A stretch of DNA of 64,000 bases from JAHFUI01 sp039931615 (GCA_039931615.1 JBDTRR010000026.1:1-64000); one strand, 5' to 3'. Shown: positions 35,393 to 45,105, numbered from the stretch's first letter. Notes: generated from the sequence alone by a model not told the origin. A program made the numbers and translations.

Positions 35393-37899
35393 TGCACCAC
35401 CAGGCTGACCAGCGGGCCCTTGGCGACGACCACCTTGCGCACCGTCCTGCCATCGAGGTGCTGCCGGACCGCGGCGTCGGACAGCGCCAGGGCGCGCAGC
35501 TCGTCGTCCGTCGTTGCCGCCGGCACGGTCAGCCGCGCCCGGACCTTGCCATTGATCTGGACCGGAACGACCACCTCGGCGGCTTGCGCGACCGCCGGAT
35601 CGAAGCCCGGCCACTGCGCCTGCGCCAGACTCTCGGTGTGGCCCAGCAGCTGCCACATTTCCTCGGCGGCGTGCGGGGCGAAGGGGGAGAGCATCAGCAC
35701 CAGCGCATCGGTGGCTTCGCGGAGCGCGGCGATCGACTGCATGCGCTCGACCTCGCCGAGTTCTTGTGGGTGCCGCGACGGCGCACCGTGAACGGTGCCT
35801 TCGCTGAACACGTACAGCTCGTTGACCAGCTCCATCAGCGACGAGACGGCGGTGTTCAGATGCATCCGCTCTTCGATGTCCGCCGTGACCCGCCGGATGG
35901 TCTCGTGCGTCTTCCGCCGCAGCCGGCGCTCCGCGTCCGTACCGTCGTCGCCGCAGGGCGGGATGCCCTCGCCGCCAATCGTCTCGGCCCAATGGTCGAC
36001 CAGCCGCCACACCCGGACGAGGAAGCGGAAGCTGCCCTCCAGTCCGCTGTCGCTCCACTCCACTTCCTTCTCGGGCGGTGCGACGAACATCACGTAGAGG
36101 CGAAGCGCGTCCGCCCCATACTTCGACAGCATGTCGTCCGGATCGACGACGTTGCCCTTCGACTTGGACATCACCGCGCCGTCCTTCAAGACCATGCCCT
36201 GGGTCAGCAGCCGCCGGAAGGGCTCGTCGAAGGCGACCAGGCCGACGTCGCGCAGCACGCGCGTGAAGAAGCGCGAATAGAGCAGGTGCAGAATCGCATG
36301 TTCGACGCCGCCGCTGTAGAAGTCGACCGGCATCCAGTAGCTGGCGTTCGCCGGATCGAACGGCAGATCGGTATTCCGCGGATCGCAGAACCGCAGGAAA
36401 TACCAGGACGAGTCGACAAAGGTGTCCATCGTGTCGGTTTCGCGGCGGGCCGGGCCGCCGCACACCGGACAGGTGGTGGTGACGAATTCCGGCACCTGGG
36501 CCAGCGGTGAATCACCCTTGCCGGTAAACGCGGTCACCTTGGGCAGCGCCACCGGGAGCTGATCGAGCGGCACCGGCACGACGCCGTCCCGATCGCAGTA
36601 GATGATGGGAATCGGCGTGCCCCAGTAGCGCTGCCGCGAGATCCCCCAATCCTTCAGCCGGTACTGCACCTCGCCGGCGCCGATGCCGCGCTCTTCGGCG
36701 TCGGCGATCAGCCGCGTCAAAACCGCCGGCGATTCCTGGCCGTCGTATTCTCCCGAGTTGATCAGCCGGCCGTAGCTGGTGGACGCCTCCGACATGGTCC
36801 CGGCCGGGACCGTCTGATCGCCTGACTGCACCACCACCCGGATCGGCAGGCCGTACTTCCGCGCAAAGTCGAAGTCGCGCTGGTCGTGCGCCGGCACCGC
36901 CATGATGGCGCCGGTGCCGTACTCCGCCAGCACGAAGTTGGCGACCCAGATCGGCACGTCCGCCCCGGTAAACGGGTTGCGCGCCGTCCGGCCGGTGTCG
37001 AACCCTTCCTTGCCGGTCAGCCGGGCATCGCGATCGAGCGCGCGGAATTTCGCCAGCGCGGCGCGGAACGCCGCCGGATCCGGGCTCTCTGCCGCGAACC
37101 GCTCCACCAGGGGATGTTCCGGGGCGAGGAGGACGAAGGTCGCGCCGTGGATGGTGTCGATCCGCGTCGTGAAGACCTCGATGGCGCCGTCGGCAATCGG
37201 AAACCGGACCCGCGCCCCGACCGACCGCCCGATCCAGTTGCGCTGCATCACGACGACTTTTTCCGGCCAGCCGGCCAGCGTCTCCAGCCCCTGCAACAGC
37301 TCGTCGGCGTAGGCGGTAATCCGGAAGAACCACTGCTCGAGGTCGCGCGTCTCGACCACCGTGCCGCAGCGCCAGCACGCCCCCTCGACGACCTGCTCGT
37401 TGGCCAGCACCGTCTGACAGCTCGGACACCAGTTGACGGTCGAGCGCTTGCGGTAGGCGAGACCGCGCTCGAACATCTTCAGGAAGATCCACTGGTTGAA
37501 CTTGTAATACTCGGGCAGGCAGGTGGCGATCTCGCGATCCCAGGCGTAGCTGACGCCGAGCCGCTGCAGCTGCCCCTTCATGTGCGCGATGTTGTTGAAA
37601 GTCGAGGTCTCGGGCGGCGTGCCGGTCTTGATCGCCGCGTTCTCGGCCGGCAGGCCGAAGGCGTCCCAGCCGACCGGATGGAGAACGTTGAAGCCGCGCA
37701 GCCGTTTCGTCCGCGCCATCACGTCGCCGATGATGTAATTGCGGACGTGCCCGACGTGCGCGTGCCCGGATGGGTAGGCGAACATCTCCAGGCAGTAGTA
37801 TTTCGGCCGCGCCGGATCCTCCTGGACCTCGAACGCTCGCGCCGCGGTCCACTGCGCCTGCCACTTCTGGTCCAGCTGCTGCGGTTTGTATTCCGTCAT
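35389..37899 (-). CDS. leuS: Leucyl-tRNA synthetase
   Basis: This 836-residue class I synthetase has the HIGH-type motif PSGHAHVGHVRNYIIGD, zinc-like CPSC/CWRC, the CP1 editing domain (TTRIDTIHGATFVLLAPEHP), MSKSKGNVVDPDDML and the anticodon-binding C-terminal domain. All parts are complete. It charges tRNA-Leu and edits mischarged species. It is translationally coupled to lptE downstream. Confidence 0.97.
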   Translation of the reverse strand: MTEYKPQQLDQKWQAQWTAARAFEVQEDPARPKYYCLEMFAYPSGHAHVGHVRNYIIGDVMARTKRLRGFNVLHPVGWDAFGLPAENAAIKTGTPPETSTFNNIAHMKGQLQRLGVSYAWDREIATCLPEYYKFNQWIFLKMFERGLAYRKRSTVNWCPSCQTVLANEQVVEGACWRCGTVVETRDLEQWFFRITAYADELLQGLETLAGWPEKVVVMQRNWIGRSVGARVRFPIADGAIEVFTTRIDTIHGATFVLLAPEHPLVERFAAESPDPAAFRAALAKFRALDRDARLTGKEGFDTGRTARNPFTGADVPIWVANFVLAEYGTGAIMAVPAHDQRDFDFARKYGLPIRVVVQSGDQTVPAGTMSEASTSYGRLINSGEYDGQESPAVLTRLIADAEERGIGAGEVQYRLKDWGISRQRYWGTPIPIIYCDRDGVVPVPLDQLPVALPKVTAFTGKGDSPLAQVPEFVTTTCPVCGGPARRETDTMDTFVDSSWYFLRFCDPRNTDLPFDPANASYWMPVDFYSGGVEHAILHLLYSRFFTRVLRDVGLVAFDEPFRRLLTQGMVLKDGAVMSKSKGNVVDPDDMLSKYGADALRLYVMFVAPPEKEVEWSDSGLEGSFRFLVRVWRLVDHWAETIGGEGIPPCGDDGTDAERRLRRKTHETIRRVTADIEERMHLNTAVSSLMELVNELYVFSEGTVHGAPSRHPQELGEVERMQSIAALREATDALVLMLSPFAPHAAEEMWQLLGHTESLAQAQWPGFDPAVAQAAEVVVPVQINGKVRARLTVPAATTDDELRALALSDAAVRQHLDGRTVRKVVVAKGPLVSLVVQ

Positions 37900-37947
37900 G
37901 CGGGTCCTGTCATTCTACCTTCACGCCATCTCACTCCCTCCGGGCGT

Positions 37948-38976
37948 CTACAACTTCCAGAATGGTGCCAGCGCCCGTTTCGCCGCCTCGGCCGACACCC
38001 GCCCTCGCGACGACGCGATCTCGCTCTTCGGCCACGCCGCTGGACCGACCGGATCGGCCAGTGTCTGGACGACGCTGTCGAGCGAGGCGGCCAGGGCCTG
38101 AAGATCGTAGCCACCCTCCGTCACCAGTACGATCCGGCCGTCGCAACACTCCTCCGCCACCGCCCGCAACTCCATCGTCATCGCCGCGAACGTGTCGGTG
38201 GTCAACCGCATGTGCGCGAGCGGATCGCGCTCATGCGCGTCGAATCCGCCCGAGACGAGCATCAGGTCCGGCTGGAATTGACGAAGGACCGGCAGCAGCA
38301 CGGCCGCGAAGACGACGCGGTAGTCGTCGCTGACTGCCCCGGCCGACATCGGGAGGTTGACCGTGAAGCCAGCGCCGGGGCCGACGCCGGTCTCGTCTGC
38401 CGCGCCGGTCCCCGGGTAGAACGGGAACTGATGCGTCGACGCATAGAGCACCTTCGAACTGGACTCGAACGTGTGCTGCGTGCCGTTGCCGTGATGGACG
38501 TCGTAGTCGACGATGGCGACGCGGTCGGCGCCGAGCGTGCGGGCGTGCGCCGCCGCCACCGCCACATTGTTGTAAAGGCAGAAGCCCATCGCCCGGCCGC
38601 GCTCGGCATGGTGGCCGGGCGGCCGCACCAGCGCCATCGCCGCCCCGTACGAACCGTCCATCACGCGCTCGACGGCGTCGATGGCGGCGCCGGCGGCAAG
38701 CAGCGCGATCTCGTGGGAGTCGGGCGAGGTGAACGTGTCGGCATCGAGCGCGACGGCGTGCCCGGCCGTCTCGGCGATGCGCCGCAGGTACTCCGCCTCG
38801 TGGACGCGCGCCAGTTGCTCCTGCGTTGCCGCCCGCGGCGCCGCCACCGCCCCACCGCGATCACGCCAGCGGCCGGCCACCACGTCCATCACCTCGGCGC
38901 GTTCAGGACGTTCGGGATGCCCCGGCGGCGTCTGGTGTTCGGCGAAGGCCGGCGACGAAATCAGTAGTAGTGACAT
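37948..38976 (-). CDS. Histone deacetylase family protein (AcuC/HdaH-like)
   Basis: This 342-residue zinc hydrolase has HPERPERAEVM at the N-terminus, RPPGHHAERGRAMGFCLYNN (active-site His pair), the zinc ligands in VDYDVHHGNGTQ and in SGGFDAHERDPL, and TEGGYDLQALA. Bacterial members deacetylate acetyl-lysine, acetylpolyamines or acetoin-linked targets. The substrate cannot be assigned here. It lies 48 bp upstream of leuS on the same strand. Confidence 0.9.
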   Translation of the reverse strand: MSLLLISSPAFAEHQTPPGHPERPERAEVMDVVAGRWRDRGGAVAAPRAATQEQLARVHEAEYLRRIAETAGHAVALDADTFTSPDSHEIALLAAGAAIDAVERVMDGSYGAAMALVRPPGHHAERGRAMGFCLYNNVAVAAAHARTLGADRVAIVDYDVHHGNGTQHTFESSSKVLYASTHQFPFYPGTGAADETGVGPGAGFTVNLPMSAGAVSDDYRVVFAAVLLPVLRQFQPDLMLVSGGFDAHERDPLAHMRLTTDTFAAMTMELRAVAEECCDGRIVLVTEGGYDLQALAASLDSVVQTLADPVGPAAWPKSEIASSRGRVSAEAAKRALAPFWKL

Positions 38977-39008
38977 GTGTCGATCACCCGTCGATCAGAA
39001 TAACGCCT

Positions 39009-39731
39009 TCAAGACGTCTCGGCCCGGGTGCCCTGGCCGTGAACCAGGGCGAGCGCGCGCTGTTCGAGCGCCTCGAGCCGCGTTTCGAGCGACCGCCGCG
39101 CCATCTCGACGCCGGCGTCGTCGGCATCGGCGGCGACGAGAAACGGCTCGCCCATGGCGATGGACACGGTGGTGAAGGGCCTGGGGATCTGGGTGCGGTC
39201 CCAACTGCGCAGCGTCCAGTGCCGAGCGGCCTCGAGGTGAAACGGCAGCACCGGGTTGCCGGTCACCTTCGCCAGCCAGACGGCGCCCGGCTGCGCCACG
39301 CGCGCCGGTCCGCGCGGCCCATCGACAGTGAATCCAGCCGGCTGTCCGGCCGCCATGTCTCGCCTCAGCTGCAGCAGCGCGCGCCGGGCGCCCCGCGAGG
39401 TCGAGCCGCGCGCGGTCCGGAAGCCGAACCGCTCGATGATCCCCGCAATCCACTCGCCGTCGAAGTTCTCACTGGTGATGACGACGATGCCGCGGCGGCG
39501 GAAGTAGTAGGTGGCGGGAAGAATGCGGCCGTGCCAGAACGCCATGATCGGCTGCTGCCCGCCCGCGACAATCCGATCGAACTGCTCCAGGCCTTCGGTC
39601 CGCCAGCGCAGCGTTGACCCGAGCCACGCCATCAGCCGATATCCCACCGCCGCGATCAGTCTCGCCTCCAGCCGTTTGGCCCGAGACGCACGCCACGAGG
39701 ACACGCTGGTTGGAGTCGGCGAGCCGGTCAT
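39009..39731 (-). CDS. Lysophospholipid acyltransferase (DUF374 / LpxL-like)
   Basis: From ATG 39731 the protein has 240 residues. It has the DUF374 features MAFWHGRILPATYYFRRRG, VITSENFDGEWIAGIIERFG, GSTSRGARRAL and FTVDGPRGPA. These membrane-associated acyltransferases add acyl chains to lipid A-type or phospholipid acceptors. The ATG at 39776 is rejected because it lies inside a long hairpin; translation from 39731 begins right after it. It follows the EMO gene on the same strand. Confidence 0.82.
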   Translation of the reverse strand: MTGSPTPTSVSSWRASRAKRLEARLIAAVGYRLMAWLGSTLRWRTEGLEQFDRIVAGGQQPIMAFWHGRILPATYYFRRRGIVVITSENFDGEWIAGIIERFGFRTARGSTSRGARRALLQLRRDMAAGQPAGFTVDGPRGPARVAQPGAVWLAKVTGNPVLPFHLEAARHWTLRSWDRTQIPRPFTTVSIAMGEPFLVAADADDAGVEMARRSLETRLEALEQRALALVHGQGTRAETS

Positions 39732-39732
39732 C

Positions 39733-39782
39733 TGGTCGATTTGTCGTTCACTGACAGGCCTGCCAAAACGACCCATCGACCA
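39733..39782 (-). terminator. Long intergenic hairpin after the EMO gene
   Basis: TGGTCGATTTGTCGTT (39733-39748) pairs with AACGACCCATCGACCA (39767-39782) at 14 of 16 positions. The 18-base loop holds a second near-palindrome (TGACAGGCCTGCCA). It starts five bases after the EMO stop and ends just before the acyltransferase ATG. No U-tract is seen. Attenuator, terminator or mRNA 3' stabiliser are all possible. Confidence 0.6.
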
Positions 39783-39786
39783 AATC

Positions 39787-41622
39787 TCACAGCCGGTCCT
39801 TCACGTAGGTCATCAGATCGACGAACTGCACGTCGCCGCCGGCGGCGCCGGCGCTGGCGTGCGCGCCCTTCAACATGATCGAGCAGAACGGGCACGCCGT
39901 GACCACGGTGCCGGCGCCGGTCTCGCGCAGCTGCTTGAAGCGGACGTCGCTGATCCGGGTGCCGGGCTCCTCTTCCTTGTCCGCGAACAGCAGGCCGCCG
40001 CCGGCGCCGCAGCAGAACGGGTTCTCCCGGTTGCGCTCCGGCTCGGCGATGTCGCCGCCAAACTGCGTCAGCAGGCGCCGCGGCTCATCGACCTTCCCGG
40101 CATAGCGCCCGAGGTAGCACGGATCGTGGAAGGTCACCGAGCCGCCAGGCGCGTCGCCGGTCGCCGCCTTGGCGGGCCGGCCGCGCAGCAGTTCGTCGAC
40201 GAACACCGCCGAATGGACGATCTCGACGTCGTATCCGAACTGGCGATAGTCGTCGCCGATCGTCTTGACGCAGTGCGGGCATGACGTCAGGATCTTCTTG
40301 GGGCCGGCCGCCTTGAGATCGGCGATATTGCCGGTCGCCAGCTCCTGATACATGTATTCGTTGCCGGTTCGTTTGGCCGGGTCGCCGGTGCAGCGCTCCT
40401 TGGCGAGGACGCCGAACCGGATGCCGCGGGCGCGCAGGATCTCGAACAGCGATCGCATCGACTTCTGGTAGTCGGCCTCGAACGCTCCGGCGCAGCCGAG
40501 CCAGACCAGCACGTCGTGCTGCGCGGGATCGAAGGTCTCGAGCGCCGCCGATTCGACGAACTTCTGCCGCTGGTCGTAGCCGAGTCCCCAGATGTTCCCC
40601 CGGCGCTCGAGGTGGTTGTAGACCGCGCCCAGGTACTCGGGGGCGTCGCCGTTGGAGACCAGTCCGCGCCGCGCCCCGATCAGGATGGGCAGATGCTCGA
40701 TGCCGACGGGGCACTGGTTCTCGCAGGCGCCGCAGGTCGTGCATTGCCACAGCGCCTTTTCCGTGTAGGCCTGGGCCAGGCGCGCCTCACGATCGCCGGC
40801 GAGCAATGCCGCCTGCGTCTGGAGGATGATCGTCTTCGGATTGAGCTCCTTGCCGGCGCCCCAGGCCGGGCAGTTCACCTGGCAGCGGCCGCACTCGACG
40901 CAGGTGAACGCATCGAGCGCCATCTTGCTGCCGAGATCCTTGACCGTCTCCAGCCCGACCTCTTCCTTCTCGAAGTCGAGGTTCCGCACGTGGCCCAGCG
41001 TCGGCGACTTCAGGAAGATGGTGATCGGAGACAACAGGAGATGGAAGTGCTTCGAAGCAGGGATCAACGCGAGGAACGCCAGGATCACGATCGCGTGCAC
41101 CCACCAGTTGATCCGCCCGGCGGTGCTCTCGTCAGCAAGCCGGTAGGTGAGGAGAAACGTCACCATCAGCGTGGCGATGAACAGGCCGATGGCGATCGAT
41201 TCCGCCGAGACGGTGGTGCCGAGGCCGACCGGCCGCACGAACGCACGGCGCACCAGCAGGTAGCCGATGCCGGCGAGCACCGCGACGGCAAATCCGGTCA
41301 GGACCAGGCGGTAGCCAGCGAACCACGCCGTCTGCGTGAGATCGACAATCCCCAGCCCATCGAGAAATTCCGTCGTGGTGTAGCCGGCGAAGGCGACGAA
41401 GCCCCAGAACACCAGCGCATGAGCCAGCCCGGCCGCCGGACGCTCGGCAATCGTCTGACGCTGGAAAATCACGTCCAGCAGGAACCGCCGGGCGCGAAGG
41501 CCGATGTGATCGAAGGAAAAGGTGTTTGGCGCGGCGAGAATCAGGCGGACACGGGTCGCCACCTGCGCCGCGAAGACGCCGATCGACAGGACGAGCACCA
41601 GCCACAGGACGAGCGTCGACAT
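39787..41622 (-). CDS. Membrane Fe-S oxidoreductase, ETF:menaquinone oxidoreductase (EMO) type
   Basis: The 611-residue protein begins with about six TM helices resembling the NarI-type cytochrome b domain (to about 205). Two [4Fe-4S] ferredoxin motifs follow (CVECGRCQVNCP from Cys241; CTTCGACENQCPVG from Cys294). Two CCG domains of the HdrB/GlpC type come next (WLGCAGAFEADY...SCPHC; HDPCYLGRY...CCGAGGG...ACPFC). In this fusion electrons from EtfAB pass through Fe-S clusters to menaquinone in the membrane. etfA lies 7 bp upstream and etfB before that, which strongly supports the EMO assignment. Confidence 0.88.
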   Translation of the reverse strand: MSTLVLWLVLVLSIGVFAAQVATRVRLILAAPNTFSFDHIGLRARRFLLDVIFQRQTIAERPAAGLAHALVFWGFVAFAGYTTTEFLDGLGIVDLTQTAWFAGYRLVLTGFAVAVLAGIGYLLVRRAFVRPVGLGTTVSAESIAIGLFIATLMVTFLLTYRLADESTAGRINWWVHAIVILAFLALIPASKHFHLLLSPITIFLKSPTLGHVRNLDFEKEEVGLETVKDLGSKMALDAFTCVECGRCQVNCPAWGAGKELNPKTIILQTQAALLAGDREARLAQAYTEKALWQCTTCGACENQCPVGIEHLPILIGARRGLVSNGDAPEYLGAVYNHLERRGNIWGLGYDQRQKFVESAALETFDPAQHDVLVWLGCAGAFEADYQKSMRSLFEILRARGIRFGVLAKERCTGDPAKRTGNEYMYQELATGNIADLKAAGPKKILTSCPHCVKTIGDDYRQFGYDVEIVHSAVFVDELLRGRPAKAATGDAPGGSVTFHDPCYLGRYAGKVDEPRRLLTQFGGDIAEPERNRENPFCCGAGGGLLFADKEEEPGTRISDVRFKQLRETGAGTVVTACPFCSIMLKGAHASAGAAGGDVQFVDLMTYVKDRL

Positions 41623-41629
41623 ACCACGG

Positions 41630-42610
41630 TCAGGTCTTCAGGGCGGCGATCATCGCCGGCACGACCTCGAACAGGTCGCCGACGATCCCGTAGTCGGCGA
41701 TTTCGAAAATCGGCGCGTCGGGGTCCTTGTTGATGGCGACGACCACGTTCGACCCCTTCATGCCGACCAGGTGCTGGATGGCGCCGGAGATGCCGAGCGC
41801 GACGTAGACCTTGGGCGCGACCGTCTGACCCGAGCTGCCGACCTGCCGATCCATTGGCAGCCAGCCGGCGTCGCAAATGGGCCGCGACGCGCCCAGCTCC
41901 GCTCCGAGTGCATCGGCGAGCTGCCGGGCCAGCGGCAGATGCTCCTGCCCCTTGATGCCCCGTCCCACCGACACGATGCGCTCGGCCTGCGACAGGTCGA
42001 CCGACTGCTTCGCCTCCTGGAAGGGCGCCTCCGGGGTCTGCCGGATCGCCGCCGCGTCGATCGTCACGTGAATCGCGCGGATCGGCGCCGGCGCCGGGCC
42101 GCGCCCCGCCTGATCGCCGCGAAAGGCGCCGATCTGGAAGGTGACGACATGCGGCTCCGGTCCGTGCGCCGCCACGTCCGCGGTGAGCTTGCCCTGGAAC
42201 ATCGACCTGACGAAGACCGGTCCGGAACTGCCAGGTTTCACCGCCGTCGCGTCGGTGATCAGCGCGCGTTCGAGCCGGGCCGCCAGTTTGGGGGCGAAAT
42301 CGCGGGTCTGGTAGGTGTGGGGCAGCAGCACCAGCGTCGGCGCCAGCTCGGCGATCACCTGCTGCAACGCCGCGGTGTAGCCGTCCGGCGTGTAGAGGGC
42401 CAGCGCCGGATCGTCAATGGTGACGACCTCGCTCACTTGTGCGGCAGCCAGTTCGGCCGCGACGCCGTCGATCTGCGACCCGAGAGCGACGATGGCGATC
42501 GCCTCGGCAGCGGGGCCGCTCGCCGCCGCCAGCTGCTGCGCCGCGGCGACGGTCTCCCAGGTCGCCCGGTTCAACGTGCCGCTGCGCTGTTCGGCGATGA
42601 CCAGGATCAC
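41630..42610 (-). CDS. etfA: Electron transfer flavoprotein alpha subunit
   Basis: The protein of about 326 residues has the EtfA FAD-binding C-terminal domain (GASRPICDAGWLPMDRQVGS, SGQTVAPKVYVALGISGAIQ, VAINKDPDAPIFEIADYGIV). It pairs with EtfB to carry electrons from acyl-CoA and other flavin dehydrogenases. GTG 42610 (MILVIAEQRSGTLNR) is preferred, since family members start close to this VIAE strand; the frame extends to 42646 upstream. Genes run etfB-etfA-EMO on one strand. Confidence 0.93.
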   Translation of the reverse strand: MILVIAEQRSGTLNRATWETVAAAQQLAAASGPAAEAIAIVALGSQIDGVAAELAAAQVSEVVTIDDPALALYTPDGYTAALQQVIAELAPTLVLLPHTYQTRDFAPKLAARLERALITDATAVKPGSSGPVFVRSMFQGKLTADVAAHGPEPHVVTFQIGAFRGDQAGRGPAPAPIRAIHVTIDAAAIRQTPEAPFQEAKQSVDLSQAERIVSVGRGIKGQEHLPLARQLADALGAELGASRPICDAGWLPMDRQVGSSGQTVAPKVYVALGISGAIQHLVGMKGSNVVVAINKDPDAPIFEIADYGIVGDLFEVVPAMIAALKT

Positions 42611-42689
42611 TCGGACCCGCCATCCGCAACGATCGCGCGCACGCACCGCGCCAAAAGGGTCCGGCGGCCCGTGTCCGCGGCGTGTTCAG

Positions 42690-43451
42690 TCAAATCACCC
42701 TCGCCTCTTCCCGAAGCCTGCGGACCAGCTCGACCGCGGCCTGCGCCGGGGACCCGTCGATCAACTGCGTCTTCTTCGTCTTCTCCGGCACATAGAGTCC
42801 GACGATCGTCTGGCGCGGTGAGACGCCGTCCGGCGGCGCGGCCTTCCGGATCTCCTTCTTCTTGGCGCCCATGATGCCCTTGAGCGTCGCGTAGCGGAGC
42901 TGATTGATTCCGCTCTGGATGGTGATGAGCGCCGGGAGCGGCATCGTCACCCACTGAAACCAGCCGCCTTCGAGTTCGCGCTTCACCCGGATCGACGACG
43001 ACTCGACCGCGACGTCCATGATGATGGTGGCGTGCGGCAGACCGAGACGCTCAGCCAGCACGACGCCGATCTGTCCCAAGCCCTGATCGTCGGACTGCAG
43101 GCCGGTCAGGATCAGGTCGAACCGTTCGTCGGCCATCGCCGCACTGAGCGCGGCGGCGACAACGAACGCATCGGCGCCGGCCAGCGCCTCGCCGTCGACG
43201 TGGATCGCCCGATCGGCGCCGCGGGCGAGCGCCTCGCGCAGCACCTGGGCGACCCGGGCCGGACCGGCCGAGCAGACGACCACTTCACCGCCGTGCTTTT
43301 CCTTGAGCCGCAGCGACTCCTCGAGCGCGTAGGCGTCGGGCTCGTTCATTTCGTAGGTGGCGTCAGACTCCCGAATCCAGGTCCCGGCGTCGTCGAGGCG
43401 CGGATGCCAGTCCCGGGACGGTACCTGCTTGATGCAGACGGCGATTTTCAT
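42690..43451 (-). CDS. etfB: Electron transfer flavoprotein beta subunit
   Basis: The 253-residue protein starts MKIAVCIKQVPSRDWHPRLD and contains MNEPDAYALEESLRL, the AMP/FAD-binding LILTGLQSDDQGLGQIGVVLAERLG and the recognition-loop region with LRYATLKGIMGAKKKEIRK. It forms the ETF heterodimer with EtfA. It is the first gene of the three-gene module. The 139-bp gap upstream contains cacgaac-like repeat remnants and no clear promoter. Confidence 0.94.
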   Translation of the reverse strand: MKIAVCIKQVPSRDWHPRLDDAGTWIRESDATYEMNEPDAYALEESLRLKEKHGGEVVVCSAGPARVAQVLREALARGADRAIHVDGEALAGADAFVVAAALSAAMADERFDLILTGLQSDDQGLGQIGVVLAERLGLPHATIIMDVAVESSSIRVKRELEGGWFQWVTMPLPALITIQSGINQLRYATLKGIMGAKKKEIRKAAPPDGVSPRQTIVGLYVPEKTKKTQLIDGSPAQAAVELVRRLREEARVI

Positions 43452-43590
43452 GCGGCCGCGATTGCTTCCCGCCACGACAGCGCCAACACACGAACACAGG
43501 AGTCATTCCAGGTTTCGTGCCTTCGCCTTTTGGTGGCCGTGCCAACTCGTGAGGTGATTCGCTGGGCGGTCGCCATCCTGCACATCCGAC

Positions 43591-44844
43591 TCACCCGGGT
43601 TCGGCCTCAAACCGTTTGAACAGCAGGGCGGCATTGGTGCCGCCGAATCCGAACGAGTTCGACAGCGCGTACTCGATGTCGAACGCGCGCTGGACGTTCG
43701 GGATGTAGTCGAGATCGCATTCCGGGTCCGGTTGATCGAGATTGACGGTCGGTGGCGCGACCTGATGATGGACGGCCAGGACGGTGACGCCGGCTTCGAG
43801 CCCGCCGGCGGCGCCGAGAAGATGGCCGGTCATCGACTTGGTCGACGACACGGCGATCCTGCTGGCGTGATCGCCGAAGCAGCGCTTGATGGCAATCGTC
43901 TCGACCTTGTCGCCGTGCGGCGTCGACGTGCCGTGGGCGTTGATATAGGCGACCTGATCAGGCCTGACGCCGGCGCTCTTCAGCGCGGCGCCCATGACCC
44001 GGAACGGCCCGTCACCGTCCTCGGACGGAGCGGTGATGTGATACGCGTCGGCCGACATGCCGTAGCCGACCAGTTCGGCGTAGATGCGCGCACCACGCCG
44101 CCTGGCGACCTCGTATTCCTCGAGGATCAGCACGCCGGACCCTTCGCCGACGACGAACCCGTCGCGATCGATATCGAACGGACGGCTGGCCCGCTGCGGC
44201 TCCGCGTTGCGCGTCGACAGCGCGCGCATCGCGCCGAACCCGCCGATCCCCATCGGCGTGATCGCCGCCTCCGATCCGCCGGCAATCATGATGTCGGCGA
44301 CATCGCGGCGGATGATCTCGAACGCGTCGCCGATGGCGTGCGCCGACGCCGAGCACGCGGTACAGGTCGCCGAGTTCGGCCCCCTGGCGCCGAACCGGAT
44401 CGAGACCTGCCCGGCGGCGAGGTTGATGATGGCCGACGGGATGAAGAAGGGCGAGATCTTCCGCGGCCCCCCCTCGAGCAGCGCCTTGTGCTCCCGTTCG
44501 ATGGTGGTGAAACCACCGATGCCCGAGGCGATGAAGACGCCGACGCGCGGGGCCAGTTCGGGCGTCACGACCAGCGCCGCATCATCGACGGCGAACTGCG
44601 ACGCGGCGATGGCGTACTGGATGAAGACGTCCATCTTCTTGACGTCCTTCTTCTCGATGAAGCGCAGGGGATCGAACCCCTTGACCTCGCCCGCGATCTG
44701 GGTCGCGAAGGCCGCGGCGTCGAACTTGGTAATCGAGCCGATACCGCTCTGGCCAGCCCTCAGTGCCAGCCAGTTGGCCTCGGTCCCGATCCCGAGCGAC
44801 GACACGAGGCCGATGCCGGTGACGACGACTCGCCTGTTGACCAT
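43591..44844 (-). CDS. fabF: 3-oxoacyl-ACP synthase II
   Basis: This 417-residue KAS II has the catalytic triad: Cys164 in TCTACSASAHAIG, His in HGTSTPHGDKVE and His in SMTGHLLGAAGG. It starts MVNRRVVVTGIGLVSSLG. It elongates acyl-ACP with malonyl-ACP. It is the last gene of the yceD-rpmF-plsX-fabD-fabG-acpP-fabF series, 18 bp after acpP. Confidence 0.96.
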   Translation of the reverse strand: MVNRRVVVTGIGLVSSLGIGTEANWLALRAGQSGIGSITKFDAAAFATQIAGEVKGFDPLRFIEKKDVKKMDVFIQYAIAASQFAVDDAALVVTPELAPRVGVFIASGIGGFTTIEREHKALLEGGPRKISPFFIPSAIINLAAGQVSIRFGARGPNSATCTACSASAHAIGDAFEIIRRDVADIMIAGGSEAAITPMGIGGFGAMRALSTRNAEPQRASRPFDIDRDGFVVGEGSGVLILEEYEVARRRGARIYAELVGYGMSADAYHITAPSEDGDGPFRVMGAALKSAGVRPDQVAYINAHGTSTPHGDKVETIAIKRCFGDHASRIAVSSTKSMTGHLLGAAGGLEAGVTVLAVHHQVAPPTVNLDQPDPECDLDYIPNVQRAFDIEYALSNSFGFGGTNAALLFKRFEAEPG

Positions 44845-44862
44845 GGGTCCGATGGGTGCCAG

Positions 44863-45105
44863 CTACTTCTTCCCTTTGGCGTGGGACTCGATGTACTCGA
44901 CCGCTTCCTTGACGCGGGTGATCTTCTCGGCATCCTCGTCGGGGATCTCGAGGCCGAACTCCTCTTCGAACGCCATCACCAGCTCGACGGTGTCCAGTGA
45001 GTCGGCGCCCAGATCGTCCACGAACGAGGCATCCGGCGTCACTTCTTCCTCGTCGACGCCCAGCTGCTCCACGATGATGCTCTTCACTTTGTCGGCTACC
45101 GCCAT
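44863..45105 (-). CDS. acpP: Acyl carrier protein
   Basis: This 80-residue acidic protein has the phosphopantetheine site Ser36 in DDLGADSLDTVELVMAFEEE. It carries growing acyl chains. It lies between fabG and fabF in the usual order, 9 bp after fabG. Confidence 0.98.
   Translation of the reverse strand: MAVADKVKSIIVEQLGVDEEEVTPDASFVDDLGADSLDTVELVMAFEEEFGLEIPDEDAEKITRVKEAVEYIESHAKGKK

Noticed and set aside
36000..39000. 693-codon plus-strand frame over leuS and the deacetylase gene
   Set aside because: Shadow of two well-supported minus-strand genes; no motif or promoter supports it.
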